Counted from the stretch's first letter, positions 51,322 through 60,439 are shown. The stretch: DNA of 64,000 bases from Candidatus Bathyarchaeota archaeon (GCA_026014875.1 JAOZHO010000015.1:1-64000), one strand, 5' to 3'. Made by a program: numbers and translations. Notes: generated from the sequence alone by a model not told the origin.

Positions 51322-52824
51322 TTAGATTTGGTACGTTTCACCTCGTTCAACCAGCATTATATTATGAGAAAAATCGTGAAACAACTCTGGATGTTCAGTG
51401 TGAATCGGTATTACATTCTTTGGTCTGATTTTATGAAGAATATCTTTCAGTTCAGGACCAGAAGCATGGCCCGAAGCATGTAATTTGTCCTCGGATTCCA
51501 TGCCATACAGGTCTAGCTTGAAAAGGTCCAGCCAGTTTTGTACTCTCTCGGCATCCAGTCTCATTTCATCGCTAAAGGGTTCAGTGACACTTCTGAGATA
51601 TTTGCTTCCTTCAACTGGTTTTACGTCGATTAATTGGTTTAGCTGGAAATAGCTTATGACTAAAAGATACTCCTTCTGGTCTTGGAGGTCCTGAAAGTTA
51701 ACTGTGTTTTCTCTGTGCAGGTATTCGCGCTCCCATGTTCCGTAATCTTGGTCACGAATATTTCCGGGATAACACAGACCATCAATGTTACTGGGCACAT
51801 TGTCTCTTCCTGCGATTCCCCACGATTTTCTCGCAGCGAACAGGCAGATATTGGGATCATCCGACTTGGGATAGCGATCAGATACACTGCTGAACTGCTC
51901 CAACAGGTACGCTTGAGTGAAGTCGATCACAAGCTTTCTCCCGGTTTCACACGCAATCCTATAGAATGTAGATAAACGCGTCAGGTCTCTTGCGGGGAAT
52001 GTGGTTACTACGAGACCGGGGGTGCTCTCGGTCAACTTTTTCGCATGCGTGTAGACTTCGGCTTCTGATGTTCCTGTTTCCTGGTTGACCCGGGTTCCCT
52101 CGGTGATAACGGCCGCGATATCCTCTTTGGATACTTCTTCTACCATTTCACGGGTCTTATCGCCGAGATATCCGTGGAACCGAAAATCTCCTGTGTATAG
52201 GATACTTCCTTCAGAAGCGTGGATTAAATACGCGGCAGCACCGGGTAAACTGTGGTCTACCTCGTAAGCCACTACATCAATGTCCCCTACTTTGAATTTG
52301 TTACCGTATTCGAAAACCTTGGTTGGTCTAACGTCGTGTCTATCCTTTTTAGATACACGGGTATAGCCTCCCCCTCTTTTACTGGGTCTCATCTGGAAAG
52401 CGGGGGCCATAATGAGGAGGTCGTTTAATCCGCCTGACCGTGTATCTTGGAAGGTCTTCAAGATTGCATGCGATCCTTTGCTCATCACGAGTTCGACCTC
52501 TTTTCTCAGGTGGTGAATGTAGCTCATATGGTCCATGTGGGCGTGGCTGATGAGAACCGCATCTACTGCCTGGTCTTCTTCGGGTCTTCCCATGTGTCGT
52601 AGATAGTCTTGGCGGTAGACCCCTGGGATGTCGGGTAATAGACCTGTTTTAAAATAATCTCCCAGTCCGTTACAGTTTCTGGGATTCAGAAACTCGCTGA
52701 AAAACATGCCGGACTGTCGAAAACTCATCCCAAAATCGAGGAAGATCCGAGTATCTTGGTCTTCAAGCAAGATCTTGTTTCCACCGATTTCACCGATGCC
52801 GCCATAAAATGTGAGGGAGGTCAT
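51322..52824 (-). CDS. RNase J-like metallo-beta-lactamase protein
   Basis: 500 residues. Metal motifs: LISHAHMDHMSYI (HxHxDH), YEVDHSLPGAAAYLIH, YTGDFRFHG and, at the C-terminus, SGHASGPELKD with IPIHTEHPELF, as in the beta-CASP/RNase J group. By family it is a ribonuclease. Inserted charged loops are present, and the gene is clearly more AT-rich than the enolase and sugar genes around it, which suggests acquisition from elsewhere. It is monocistronic, with its start near the tRNA-Arg gene. Confidence 0.82.
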   Translation of the reverse strand: MTSLTFYGGIGEIGGNKILLEDQDTRIFLDFGMSFRQSGMFFSEFLNPRNCNGLGDYFKTGLLPDIPGVYRQDYLRHMGRPEEDQAVDAVLISHAHMDHMSYIHHLRKEVELVMSKGSHAILKTFQDTRSGGLNDLLIMAPAFQMRPSKRGGGYTRVSKKDRHDVRPTKVFEYGNKFKVGDIDVVAYEVDHSLPGAAAYLIHASEGSILYTGDFRFHGYLGDKTREMVEEVSKEDIAAVITEGTRVNQETGTSEAEVYTHAKKLTESTPGLVVTTFPARDLTRLSTFYRIACETGRKLVIDFTQAYLLEQFSSVSDRYPKSDDPNICLFAARKSWGIAGRDNVPSNIDGLCYPGNIRDQDYGTWEREYLHRENTVNFQDLQDQKEYLLVISYFQLNQLIDVKPVEGSKYLRSVTEPFSDEMRLDAERVQNWLDLFKLDLYGMESEDKLHASGHASGPELKDILHKIRPKNVIPIHTEHPELFHDFSHNIMLVERGETYQI

Positions 52825-52894
52825 TGATCCTTCATATAATTAAGTTTGAAATAAAATCATATTGTTTTAACTGGATAAAGTATAGTGGAAATAG

Positions 52895-52969
52895 CGGGCC
52901 CGGGGGGATTTGAACCCTCGTTCTCCGGATTAGAAGTCCGGTGCCTTATCCAAACTTGGCCACGGGCCC
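52895..52969 (-). tRNA. trnR: tRNA-Arg (TCT)
   Basis: Read on the minus strand, the acceptor stem GGGCCCG pairs perfectly with CGGGCCC. The anticodon stem CCGGA/TCCGG encloses CTTCTAA, anticodon TCT. The discriminator is G and no CCA is encoded. The T stem GAGGG/CCCCC contains an A50-C64 mismatch. No intron is seen. Confidence 0.92.
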
Positions 52970-53023
52970 CCACTGAGAACCACTTCCCGTCGATATAAGA
53001 GTTTCAGAGCCCCACGAAGCATC

Positions 53024-54280
53024 TCAACCGAAGAGTTTAGAGGGATAACGGGCCCTCTCCCCGAGCCAATCCTCGATCCTGAGAAGTTGGTTGTACTTCG
53101 CAGTCCTCTCCCCCCTCGCCGGCGCCCCGGCCTTGATCTGACCGCACCCAATAGCTACGGCGAGGTCAGCCACGAAAGGGTCCTCGGTGTCCCCGGACCG
53201 GTGGGAGGCCATGACATTGTAACCGTGCTCATACGCGATGCTTGCGGCCTCGAGGGCCTCGGTTAGGGTTCCCACCTGGTTCACCTTCCAGAGGAGGGCG
53301 TTGCAGGCCCCCAACTCGATGCCCCTCCTGAGGCGGGAGGCGGTGGTGACGAAGAGATCGTCCCCCACAATCTGGACGGGGACCCTCCGAGTGACCTCCG
53401 CGAAGCCCTCAAAGTCCTCCTCCTGGAGGGGGTCCTCTATGGAGACCAGAGGATATGCATCCACGAGCTCTTTATAGAGGTCGACCATCTCCCCCGTATC
53501 CAGTTTCTCTCCGGCAACCATGTAACCGCCCTCTGCGTAGAAGGAGCTCGCCGCGACGTCCATCGCCAGGGATACCGTTCCGCTGTATCCCATCTCCTCG
53601 ATGGCGGCGCTCACGGCGTCGAGGGCCTCCTCGGACCTGCTCAGCGGAGGGCTGAAGCCTCCCTCGTCCCCTACGTTAATTGCTGTATCCCCATGGCGAT
53701 CTTTTAGCTGGCCCTTAAGGCAGTGATATATCTCGGAGCCGATTCTGAGCGCCTCGCTGAAGCTTCCCGCCCCGAGGGGGGCGATCATGAACTCCTGGAA
53801 GTCAAGGTCGTTCCCGGCGTGCTGCCCCCCGTTGATGACGTTGAAGAAGGGAACCGGGAGGAGTACAGCGTCACCCCCGCTCACGTGCTCGTAGAGCCTC
53901 ACGCCTTCTGCGGCGGCTGCGGCCTTCGCCGAAGCCAGCGAGACCCCTAGGAGGGCGTTCCCCCCTAGCCTCGCCTTGTTCTGCGTCCCGTCGAGCTCGA
54001 TCATCAGCCGGTCGATGGATTTCTGATCCCCGACCTCCATCCCTATCATTTTCTCTGCTATGGACTCCACGGAGGATATTGCCTTGAGCACTCCTTTCCC
54101 GTGGTAGCGGGGCCCTCCATCCCTGAGCTCGACCGCTTCGTAAATGCCTGTTGAGGCTCCGCTGGGGACCATGGCCCTCCCCGAGGCGCCCCCTCCTGTC
54201 GTGACCTCGACCTCCAATGTTGGGTTGCCCCTGGAGTCCAGAACCTCACGAGCCCTGATCGTGGCTATAGAATTGTTCAT
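53024..54280 (-). CDS. eno: Enolase
   Basis: 418 residues. It interconverts 2-phosphoglycerate and phosphoenolpyruvate. Motifs: REVLDSRGNPTLEVEV at the start, MVPSGASTGIYEAVELRDG, PFFNVINGGQHAGNDLDFQEFM (in part), NVGDEGGFSPPL, the metal aspartates in SLAMDVAASSF and SIEDPLQEEDF, LLWKVNQVGTLTEA with the catalytic lysine, and MASHRSGDTED. Length is usual for archaeal enolase. A tRNA-Arg gene lies 54 bases downstream. Confidence 0.96.
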   Translation of the reverse strand: MNNSIATIRAREVLDSRGNPTLEVEVTTGGGASGRAMVPSGASTGIYEAVELRDGGPRYHGKGVLKAISSVESIAEKMIGMEVGDQKSIDRLMIELDGTQNKARLGGNALLGVSLASAKAAAAAEGVRLYEHVSGGDAVLLPVPFFNVINGGQHAGNDLDFQEFMIAPLGAGSFSEALRIGSEIYHCLKGQLKDRHGDTAINVGDEGGFSPPLSRSEEALDAVSAAIEEMGYSGTVSLAMDVAASSFYAEGGYMVAGEKLDTGEMVDLYKELVDAYPLVSIEDPLQEEDFEGFAEVTRRVPVQIVGDDLFVTTASRLRRGIELGACNALLWKVNQVGTLTEALEAASIAYEHGYNVMASHRSGDTEDPFVADLAVAIGCGQIKAGAPARGERTAKYNQLLRIEDWLGERARYPSKLFG

Positions 54281-54307
54281 CGTTCATCCTTCCTCTCGAT
54301 TTCATAT

Positions 54308-54415
54308 TTATGGGCTGCCCTCGATCACCGGGTCAATCTTCCCCCTTTCAATCTCCCTCACAACGCTCTTGGTCACGGCCGCGATGACGTCTAGGATTTC
54401 TACATCGCCAGACAT
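54308..54415 (-). CDS. Possible small protein (35 residues)
   Basis: ATG to TAA frame between enolase and the glutaredoxin-like gene: MSGDVEILDVIAAVTKSVV, then REIERGKIDPVIEGSP. The first 25 residues would make one amphipathic helix. It fits neatly into the gap (27 bases from the enolase start). Archaeal enolase genes often stand near small RNA-polymerase subunit genes, but this is not RpoK or RpoN. Coding status is uncertain. Confidence 0.35.
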   Translation of the reverse strand: MSGDVEILDVIAAVTKSVVREIERGKIDPVIEGSP

Positions 54416-54457
54416 TTTAGGGCCTCTCGGATCAAAAGGGCCTCGGCTTTTTTAGGG

Positions 54458-54724
54458 CTACCGGGCGAGGGCGGCCTCGATGGAGGCGACGAGGTCCCCC
54501 TCGGGGAACGGATAGCCCACGAAGCGCTTCCCCCCGTCGATGATCACCGTGGGGACGGACATCACCTCATTGGCCATCCCCCTCTTGATCCCCTCCGCGG
54601 TGTAAGTGTTCACCTCTTCCACCTCGACCTTTCCACCGTACCTTGCGGCTACCTCGGCGACGAGCTTCTTCGCTCTGGGGCAGTGGGGGCAGACAGGGGA
54701 GAAATAGACCTCTATCTTGACCAA
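54458..54724 (-). CDS. Glutaredoxin/thioredoxin-like protein (CPHC)
   Basis: 88 residues. The N-terminus has the active site VYFSPVCPHCPRAKKLV, and the cis-proline is at MSVPTVIIDG, followed by GYPFPEGDL. It resembles the small archaeal redoxins of the glutaredoxin/thioredoxin superfamily. It lies 55 bases downstream of the thioredoxin reductase gene on the same strand, so it is its likely partner. Confidence 0.87.
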   Translation of the reverse strand: MVKIEVYFSPVCPHCPRAKKLVAEVAARYGGKVEVEEVNTYTAEGIKRGMANEVMSVPTVIIDGGKRFVGYPFPEGDLVASIEAALAR

Positions 54725-54779
54725 ACAGGCTCACTCGAAAGGGATGACTGCAGTGGAGAATAAAAATGGGTTCCCGGCG

Positions 54780-55709
54780 TCAGTCTGACTTGGCGGATTT
54801 GATGTATCGGAGAGCGGCGAGGCCCGCCATCCCCCCCTCCCCGGCGGCGGTGACCACCTGCATCCCCCCGCAGACGCAGTCCCCCGCGGCGAACACCCCC
54901 TCCACGTTGGTGGTCTGATTCTTATCCACGAGGATGCAGCTTCTGGCGTCGGTTCCGATGCCGGCGTCGGTGAGGAGGCTGGTCGTGGGGACAGTCTCCA
55001 GGATGATGAAGACTCCGTCGACCTTGAGGCGGTCTATTTCGCCCCCTTTCAATGCGATGTGTTCTACTAAGGCGTTCCCCCCTATAGACTCGGGGTCCGC
55101 CCCCTCTATGAGCATGACCTTCTCGTGGCCCAGGAGCTCGTGGAGCTCTTTGAGCCCCGCCTTGTAGCCCTCTCCCCCGGGGATGGCGTAGATCTTGTCG
55201 GCAAAGTCCGTCAGCTTGAGGGCGTCCTCCACGGCCTCCTCCCCCGCCCCAACCACCGCGACGGTCTTCCCTCTGAAGAAGGGGGCGTCGCAGATGGCGC
55301 AGTATGAGACCCCCCTGCCCTTGTACTCCATCTCCCCGGGGATGCTCAGCTGCTTCTTCTGGATCCCCGTGGCCACGACCACGGCTTTGGCCTCGTAGAA
55401 TCCCCCTCGCGTTTGCACCATCTGTGAGCCCCCCATGGGGAGGAGCCCTACGACTGTCTCCTTCTTGAACTCGGTGCCGAACTTTTTTGCCTGCTCAATG
55501 AACTTGTCCATGAGCTCCGTTCCCGTGATCCCCTCGGGGAACCCGGGATAGTTCTCTATCCTGTGGGGCCCCCAGGACTTTCCCCCGAGGCGATCCCCGT
55601 CAACGATGAGGGTCCTGAGTCCGAATCGGGCGGTGTAGATAGCGGCGGTGAGCCCCGCCGGGCCTCCGCCCAGGACGATGACGTCGTAGGAGTCTTCCTT
55701 CTGAGCCAT
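54780..55709 (-). CDS. trxB: Thioredoxin reductase
   Basis: About 309 residues. FAD-binding VIVLGGGPAGLTAAIYTARFG, the redox-active CAIC in GVSYCAICDAPFF (canonical is CATC), NADPH-binding VAVVGAGEEAVEDAL and the closing FAD motif VFAAGDCVCGGMQVVTAAGEG are present. It reduces thioredoxin-like proteins. The ATG at 55709 is chosen over a codon three residues upstream. The adjacent CPHC redoxin is the probable substrate. Confidence 0.93.
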   Translation of the reverse strand: MAQKEDSYDVIVLGGGPAGLTAAIYTARFGLRTLIVDGDRLGGKSWGPHRIENYPGFPEGITGTELMDKFIEQAKKFGTEFKKETVVGLLPMGGSQMVQTRGGFYEAKAVVVATGIQKKQLSIPGEMEYKGRGVSYCAICDAPFFRGKTVAVVGAGEEAVEDALKLTDFADKIYAIPGGEGYKAGLKELHELLGHEKVMLIEGADPESIGGNALVEHIALKGGEIDRLKVDGVFIILETVPTTSLLTDAGIGTDARSCILVDKNQTTNVEGVFAAGDCVCGGMQVVTAAGEGGMAGLAALRYIKSAKSD

Positions 55710-55753
55710 CGGTATCAATCAATAGAAAAGCGGGTATCAGAAAAAGGGTGCGG

Positions 55754-58141
55754 CTAGGCCTTGTATTCCTTGATGAGTTCGGCCATCTTGTCCAGACGGT
55801 CTTGGACGATCTGGTGGATGGTGCCTTCGGGGTAGCTGCCGTCGTGCTGCATCTCTCCGGCCTCGACCCCTGTGAGGACCTCGATGCCCTCGTCGATGGT
55901 TTTCACGGGCCAGATGTGGAACCTTCCCTCCTTGATGGCCTCCACTACCTCCTCCTTGAGCATCAGGTTCCGGATGTTGCTATGGGGGATCATGCACCCC
56001 TCCTTCCCGGTGAGCCCCTTGGATTTGCAGACCGCGTAGAATCCCTCCAGCTTCTCGTTGACTCCCCCGATGGCCTGGACCTCCCCCTTCTGGTTCACGG
56101 AGCCCGTGACGGCGATGTACTGCCTGAGGGGCTTCCCCGAGAGGGCGGAGAGCATGGCGTAGAGCTCGGTGCTCGAGGCGCTGTCCCCGTCGACCCCGGA
56201 GTAGCTCTGCTCGAAGGCCAGGCGGGCGGTGAGGCTGAGGGGCTTCTCCCTCGCGTACTTGCCGTTGAGGTAGCCGCTCAGGATGAGGACGCCCTTTGTG
56301 TGGGTCTGGCCCCCCATCTGGGCCTCCCTCTCGATGTCGATGATCCCCTCCCGGCCGACGCCGACGCTCGCGGTGATCCTGCTGGGTTTCCCGAAGCCGT
56401 AGTCCCCAAGGCTGAGGACTGCGAGGCCGTTGACTTGGCCCACCTTCTCCCCGGCTGTGTCGATCTTGACGATGTCCCTGGAGATCATCTCCTCGATCTT
56501 TTTCTCGATGAGGTTGGAGCGGTAGACCTTTTCCTCGAGGGCCTTGTTGATGTGCTTCCGGCCCAAGAGCTTGACGCCCTCCTCCTGGGCGTAGAAGTTG
56601 GCCTCCCGGATGATATCGGAGACCGAGGCGAACTGGGTGGAGAGCTTCGTCTGGTCCGCTGCGAGTCGGCTGCTGTACTCGATGACGGCGGCGATGCCCG
56701 CTGAGTCCAGGTGGCATAGATTCTCCTTGTTGCAGAGGGTGCAGATGAACTGGGCGTACTTTTTGATGTTCTCCTCGTTCTTTTCCATCGTCGTGTCAAA
56801 GTCGGCCTTGACCTTGAATAGCTCCTTGAACTCCCGGTCCCTCGCGAACAGGATCTGGTAGACCTGGGGGTCTCCGACGATTATCACCTTCGTGTTGAAG
56901 GGGATGGGTTCGGGGCTCAGTGTCCCCGTGAGCATGAAGCCGAGGCGGGCCGTCGGCTCCTCGATCTCCAGCTTCTCGTTGGAGATGGCCCGCTTCAGGG
57001 TCTCGTAGATTAGGGGGTTCGCGAACAGTCCCTCGACGGGGACCAAGAGATATCCCCCGTTTGCCCGGTGAGCCGAACCCGCCCTGATCATGGTGTAGTT
57101 GGTCACTAGGGCACCAAACTGAGCCTCCTTCTCGATGGCCCCGAACAGCCGGGAGTAGGTGGGGTTGAGCTCCATGATCACGGGAGCCCCTTTCAGCTCA
57201 GAGTTGTCGACGACAAGGTTCACGATGTACCTTTCAGTAGGGTCTCTTCTCGCTCCAGGCATCTGGAAGGTGAGCTGGGACTGCTGAGGGGCGCCCCCTC
57301 GGAGGATCGTCTGGAGGTTGTCGAGGATATCCGCCTCCACTTGCTCGATGTACTCCACGACTTCCTCGCTGTCGCTGAACTTCTCCTTGAGGACGGAGCT
57401 GATGGGCTCCAGGGCGAAGGTCGCGGCGCTCCGGTTCAATTCTTTGATCGCGTCGGCCATCTTCCCCTCGAGTATCCTGAACTGTTTGAGGGGGCCCCTG
57501 AGCTCCACCTGGAGGGCCTCCCGCCTCTCCTGTATCTGGGCTTGAAGCGGAGGGGAAAGCTTTGCGAACTCTTGCTCGTTTATGGGCCGCCCGTCCTGTA
57601 TCGGGATTAGCACGAGGCCTATGGGGGACCTCTGGAGGAGGAACCCGGCGTTCCCGGCCAGGGTGTTCACCTGCTTGGTGACCTCGTCCCTCTCTGTCTC
57701 GATGGCCTTCAGTGTCTCACTCCTCCTCCTCGAGTACTCTTCGCTTTCGAAGGCGACGGAGAGGGCCCTCTTCATCTCTGTGACGAAGAGCTCCATGTCC
57801 TTCTTGAAGGCGGAGCCGCTCCCGGCCTTGAGCCTCAGAGCGTTGGGCTTGTTGGGGTCACTGAAGTCGTAGACGTAGCACCAGTCGTCGGGGATGGGCC
57901 TCTCCCTCGCGACCTCTTCAAGGTAGCTGATGATCGCGGTCTTCCTGCCCGTCCCGGGCATCCCGGAGATGTAGATGTTGAAGCCCTTGCTCTCGATCTT
58001 GAGCCCGAACTGGAGCGCCCTCAACGCCCTGTCCTGGCCGATGATCTCTGTGAGGGGCAAGAGATCCGCTGACGAATCGCACGAGAACTCCATCCCGGAG
58101 AGGGTTCCCCTCACATCCTTGTAAGATAATTCTTGGACCAT
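55754..58141 (-). CDS. Lon-family ATP-dependent protease (AAA_32 type)
   Basis: 795 residues. The N-terminal ATPase has the P-loop-like ISGMPGTGRKTAIISYLEE (arginine where lysine is usual, followed by a lysine), a long helical insertion (about 120-300), and a sensor/Walker B part around AHRANGGYLLVPVEGLFANP. The Lon protease domain has the catalytic serine in GVDGDSASSTELYAMLSAL and the catalytic lysine in GGVNEKLEGFYAV, so it should be active. This is the soluble AAA_32 type, unlike the membrane LonB common in Archaea. A LonB is not in the window. Confidence 0.9.
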   Translation of the reverse strand: MVQELSYKDVRGTLSGMEFSCDSSADLLPLTEIIGQDRALRALQFGLKIESKGFNIYISGMPGTGRKTAIISYLEEVARERPIPDDWCYVYDFSDPNKPNALRLKAGSGSAFKKDMELFVTEMKRALSVAFESEEYSRRRSETLKAIETERDEVTKQVNTLAGNAGFLLQRSPIGLVLIPIQDGRPINEQEFAKLSPPLQAQIQERREALQVELRGPLKQFRILEGKMADAIKELNRSAATFALEPISSVLKEKFSDSEEVVEYIEQVEADILDNLQTILRGGAPQQSQLTFQMPGARRDPTERYIVNLVVDNSELKGAPVIMELNPTYSRLFGAIEKEAQFGALVTNYTMIRAGSAHRANGGYLLVPVEGLFANPLIYETLKRAISNEKLEIEEPTARLGFMLTGTLSPEPIPFNTKVIIVGDPQVYQILFARDREFKELFKVKADFDTTMEKNEENIKKYAQFICTLCNKENLCHLDSAGIAAVIEYSSRLAADQTKLSTQFASVSDIIREANFYAQEEGVKLLGRKHINKALEEKVYRSNLIEKKIEEMISRDIVKIDTAGEKVGQVNGLAVLSLGDYGFGKPSRITASVGVGREGIIDIEREAQMGGQTHTKGVLILSGYLNGKYAREKPLSLTARLAFEQSYSGVDGDSASSTELYAMLSALSGKPLRQYIAVTGSVNQKGEVQAIGGVNEKLEGFYAVCKSKGLTGKEGCMIPHSNIRNLMLKEEVVEAIKEGRFHIWPVKTIDEGIEVLTGVEAGEMQHDGSYPEGTIHQIVQDRLDKMAELIKEYKA

Positions 58142-58210
58142 CAGAATCAGCCTCTAGTCAATCGTATGGATGATTCTGAGGACGTTATTTAAACGTCCCA
58201 TTTCCCCGGC

Positions 58211-58666
58211 TCAATCGACCCTCTTCATGAGCTCGTGGAAGCTGATGCCCCCCCCGATCCTGAGGGAGTAATCGCCTGTCTTCTCGGGTATCATGAAGAC
58301 CCAGCCCTTGTACCTGAACTTGGCTGCGAGGATTGCGTAGCGTCTGGGGTAGATCTTGTGGATGTCGAGGAACTCGAAGAGCTTGGTCACCTGCTTCCTC
58401 TTGTAGTAGACGTAGCGTACCTGGCTCTTCACCTCGCAGGAGAGGATGGTCTTGTCCTTGATCGCGAAGACGTCTGGGAGAGGCTCGTTGCTGGGGGCGC
58501 TCACGGGGATCCGGAGGGCGTGGAAACCCGCACCTCGGAACTTCTTCACGAGCTCCCGCTCGGCGTCGTATCCCCGTTTCTTCATCCTCCTGACCTGGTC
58601 CCGATTGAGGGTACGGGTGAACCGTTGCCGCTTAGGCTTCGCCTTGACCAGGTCTCGGAGGGACAA
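58211..58666 (-). CDS. hjc: Holliday junction resolvase Hjc
   Basis: 151 residues with the archaeal Hjc nuclease plan: KRGYDAERELVKKFRGAGF, HALRIPVSAPSNEPLPDVFAI, then LSCEVKSQVRYVYYKRKQV; the E, D and E-x-K catalytic residues are present. An extra basic N-terminal stretch of about 30 residues precedes the core. It cuts four-way DNA junctions. It lies 11 bases downstream of a winged-helix gene on the same strand. Confidence 0.9.
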   Translation of the reverse strand: MSLRDLVKAKPKRQRFTRTLNRDQVRRMKKRGYDAERELVKKFRGAGFHALRIPVSAPSNEPLPDVFAIKDKTILSCEVKSQVRYVYYKRKQVTKLFEFLDIHKIYPRRYAILAAKFRYKGWVFMIPEKTGDYSLRIGGGISFHELMKRVD

Positions 58667-58677
58667 GGGCTCCCCGC

Positions 58678-58995
58678 CTACTCCTCCTCGGATATCTTGA
58701 GGGCGCCGGTTTCGAGGGGGATCACAGCGAGCTTTAGGACGTCTTTGAGCCAGTCGGAGAAGATGTTGGCGTTGGCGTACTTTTGGTATCGTCTCTTGTG
58801 GGGGACCTTGGTGATCATCCTGAGCTCCACCATCTTGTTGAGGTAGAACTTGGCGGAGGAGCGGCTGATGTCGCAGATCCGGGCCAGGTCTCCGCTCGTG
58901 AAGACGGGGTCGAGGTGTGCGTATGCTACGATGACCTTGGCGGGTAGGGAGAAGGTCTTCTCGACGATGGTCACGAGCGCGTTTTCCTTTGACAT
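58678..58995 (-). CDS. Winged-helix transcriptional regulator
   Basis: 105 residues. The DNA-binding region is VIVAYAHLDPVFTSGDLARICDI (in part), the recognition helix SRSSAKFYLNKMVELRMITK and a basic wing HKRRYQKYANAN. It lies upstream of hjc in the same unit. A TATA-like CGATATAATCC and an inverted repeat TCCCTG-N6-CAGGGA directly before its start suggest self-regulation. Confidence 0.7.
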   Translation of the reverse strand: MSKENALVTIVEKTFSLPAKVIVAYAHLDPVFTSGDLARICDISRSSAKFYLNKMVELRMITKVPHKRRYQKYANANIFSDWLKDVLKLAVIPLETGALKISEEE

Positions 58996-59002
58996 TTAGA
59001 AG

Positions 59003-59020
59003 TCCCTGCTTGAACAGGGA
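59003..59020. promoter_or_regulatory. Operator candidate TCCCTG-N6-CAGGGA
   Basis: A perfect 6-bp dyad lies just before the winged-helix gene and right after its TATA-like box (about 59018-59028 on the minus strand). The part TTGAACAGGG (59010-59019) recurs exactly at 59172-59181, upstream of the secreted coiled-coil gene. Confidence 0.4.
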
Positions 59021-59038
59021 TTATATCGTGCCTGGGTT

Positions 59039-59156
59039 AATAAAAAGGGGGTTGGGCTCGCTCGATGAGGGGCCGGTGGGGCAGACCGTTCTGGGCGTGC
59101 ATACTGTTCCCGGCCTGATCGAAGACCACTGACTGAGAAGAGTCCATCACGCCGTC
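59039..59156 (-). pseudogene. Diverged copy of the argF 3' end (left direct repeat)
   Basis: The minus strand reads DGVMDSSQSVVFDQAGNSMHAQNGL, here cut as DGVMDSSQSVVFDQAG and NSMHAQNGL, nearly the argF C-terminus (DGVMDSPQSVVFDQAG, NRMHAQNGL). Over 59070-59156 against 60455-60541, about 85 percent of bases match, and the likeness continues weakly into the oligo-T terminator. The stop codon and last residues are degraded. It is in direct orientation, about 1.4 kb from the intact copy. Confidence 0.8.
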
Positions 59157-59245
59157 GCACGCGCGAAATCTTTGAACAGGGTTTTAGTTTGCGGGTATAA
59201 TAAAACTTATTCGATGATGTGTCCCATACAATGGAGGGATAAAAC

Positions 59246-60313
59246 TTGGGGTCTTTTAATTTAAGGACTATCTCCATCGCTGTTGTTATCTCACTCATAG
59301 TAGGAGCCGGGGCGGGATACATGGTTGGCAATTCACCCGTATCGAGTTTAATAGAAGAGAAAGACGGGCTAGAGGCAGAATATGATTCCTTAGATTTGAT
59401 CTTTCAAAGCCTTGAAGCCGAGTTAGATTCTACTCAGGAGTTGCTTGTTAAAGAACAGAAAGACAATGCACTTCTTCAAGAGAGATATCTGGAAATGCTT
59501 GCGCTTGATCAGGAAAACCAATTGCTTAAACAACAGGTTATCGACCTTGAATCGGAGATAACTAGCCTGCAAAATTCATATGATGAACTTGAAATAGAAA
59601 ATGAAGAAATTGATAATCTAAAAATGCAACTGGAATCCTTGAATGAGACATATCAAGAGCTTATTCTCGCATATTCTTCAAAGTTCGTAATTTCTGACCT
59701 CGAAGTTAATCCAGAGGAAATTGAAATCAACCAACCAGTCACAATATCTGTTATTATTCAAAATATAGGCGGTCTGGAGGGCAGTTACAATCTACAATTA
59801 AAAATTGGCGATATCTTAGAGGCCTCAAAAGAAGTAACTCTTATTGGCGGTGAATCTATAACAACATCATTTGATGTGATTAAAGACGAGGCAAACACAT
59901 ATAATTTTACATTAAATGGTTTTTCAGGAACCTTCAAGTTTATTAGACCATTATGGTGTGAAATTGGACTTCCTTATGTAGCTCCTGATGGCTTAACGGT
60001 TACATTAACAAGTCTAACAATTACAGAAAAAGTAGGAAGCTATCAATATACAATTTGGTATACACTGAAAAATGAACAGCCAGACAGGGCAATAGATGAG
60101 GGTACCTTTAAAATGTACTATGAAAGCGAATCTGGTGGCCTACCTCAATATGGCTTCTTCGGAATTTTATTCCCTGGTGATTCATTATCCAGAACTTATA
60201 CCTTTGAAGAATTAAAAGGTAAACTGTTCGGTATATTAGCATACCATCACGAACAATTCTTCAGCTCAGAACCTTTAGAAGATTCTCTCAAATGGAAAGT
60301 TGAAATCCCTTAG
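59246..60313 (+). CDS. Secreted coiled-coil protein with CARDB-like domain, on an AT-rich island
   Basis: 355 residues starting at TTG with GGAGG upstream. A hydrophobic N-terminal anchor (ISIAVVISLIVGAGAGYMVG) is followed by a long coiled coil (about residues 33-150). A beta domain like CARDB/archaeal adhesion domains follows (SDLEVNPEEIEINQPVTISV, QNIGGLEGSYNLQLKIGD), then a second beta domain. The DNA is far more AT-rich than argF or hjc and codon use differs (many AAT, ATA, AGA). It is flanked by direct repeats of the argF 3' end. Function unknown; a surface protein is likely. Confidence 0.7.
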   Translation: MGSFNLRTISIAVVISLIVGAGAGYMVGNSPVSSLIEEKDGLEAEYDSLDLIFQSLEAELDSTQELLVKEQKDNALLQERYLEMLALDQENQLLKQQVIDLESEITSLQNSYDELEIENEEIDNLKMQLESLNETYQELILAYSSKFVISDLEVNPEEIEINQPVTISVIIQNIGGLEGSYNLQLKIGDILEASKEVTLIGGESITTSFDVIKDEANTYNFTLNGFSGTFKFIRPLWCEIGLPYVAPDGLTVTLTSLTITEKVGSYQYTIWYTLKNEQPDRAIDEGTFKMYYESESGGLPQYGFFGILFPGDSLSRTYTFEELKGKLFGILAYHHEQFFSSEPLEDSLKWKVEIP

Positions 60314-60428
60314 ATCAAACTCTTCCCTTTTTTCTCGTAAGTTTTGAGTGGTGATATACCCCCTGGAAAATCAGCAAACAGGGCTTTTTCTCTTCGCGCG
60401 CGTTCGCGAGTGACTAAAACACTCAAAT

Positions 60429-60435
60429 AAAAAAA
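60429..60435 (-). terminator. Oligo-T terminator of argF
   Basis: Seven consecutive T on the minus strand, 5 bases after the argF stop codon. A matching degraded tract is present in the left repeat near 59042-59046. Confidence 0.4.
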
Positions 60436-60439
60436 GGGA

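Noticed and set aside
53455-57610. Many long open frames antisense to enolase, Lon, LeuC, argG and others
   Set aside because: They are shadows caused by high GC; compositions are arginine/proline/serine-rich with no family motifs.
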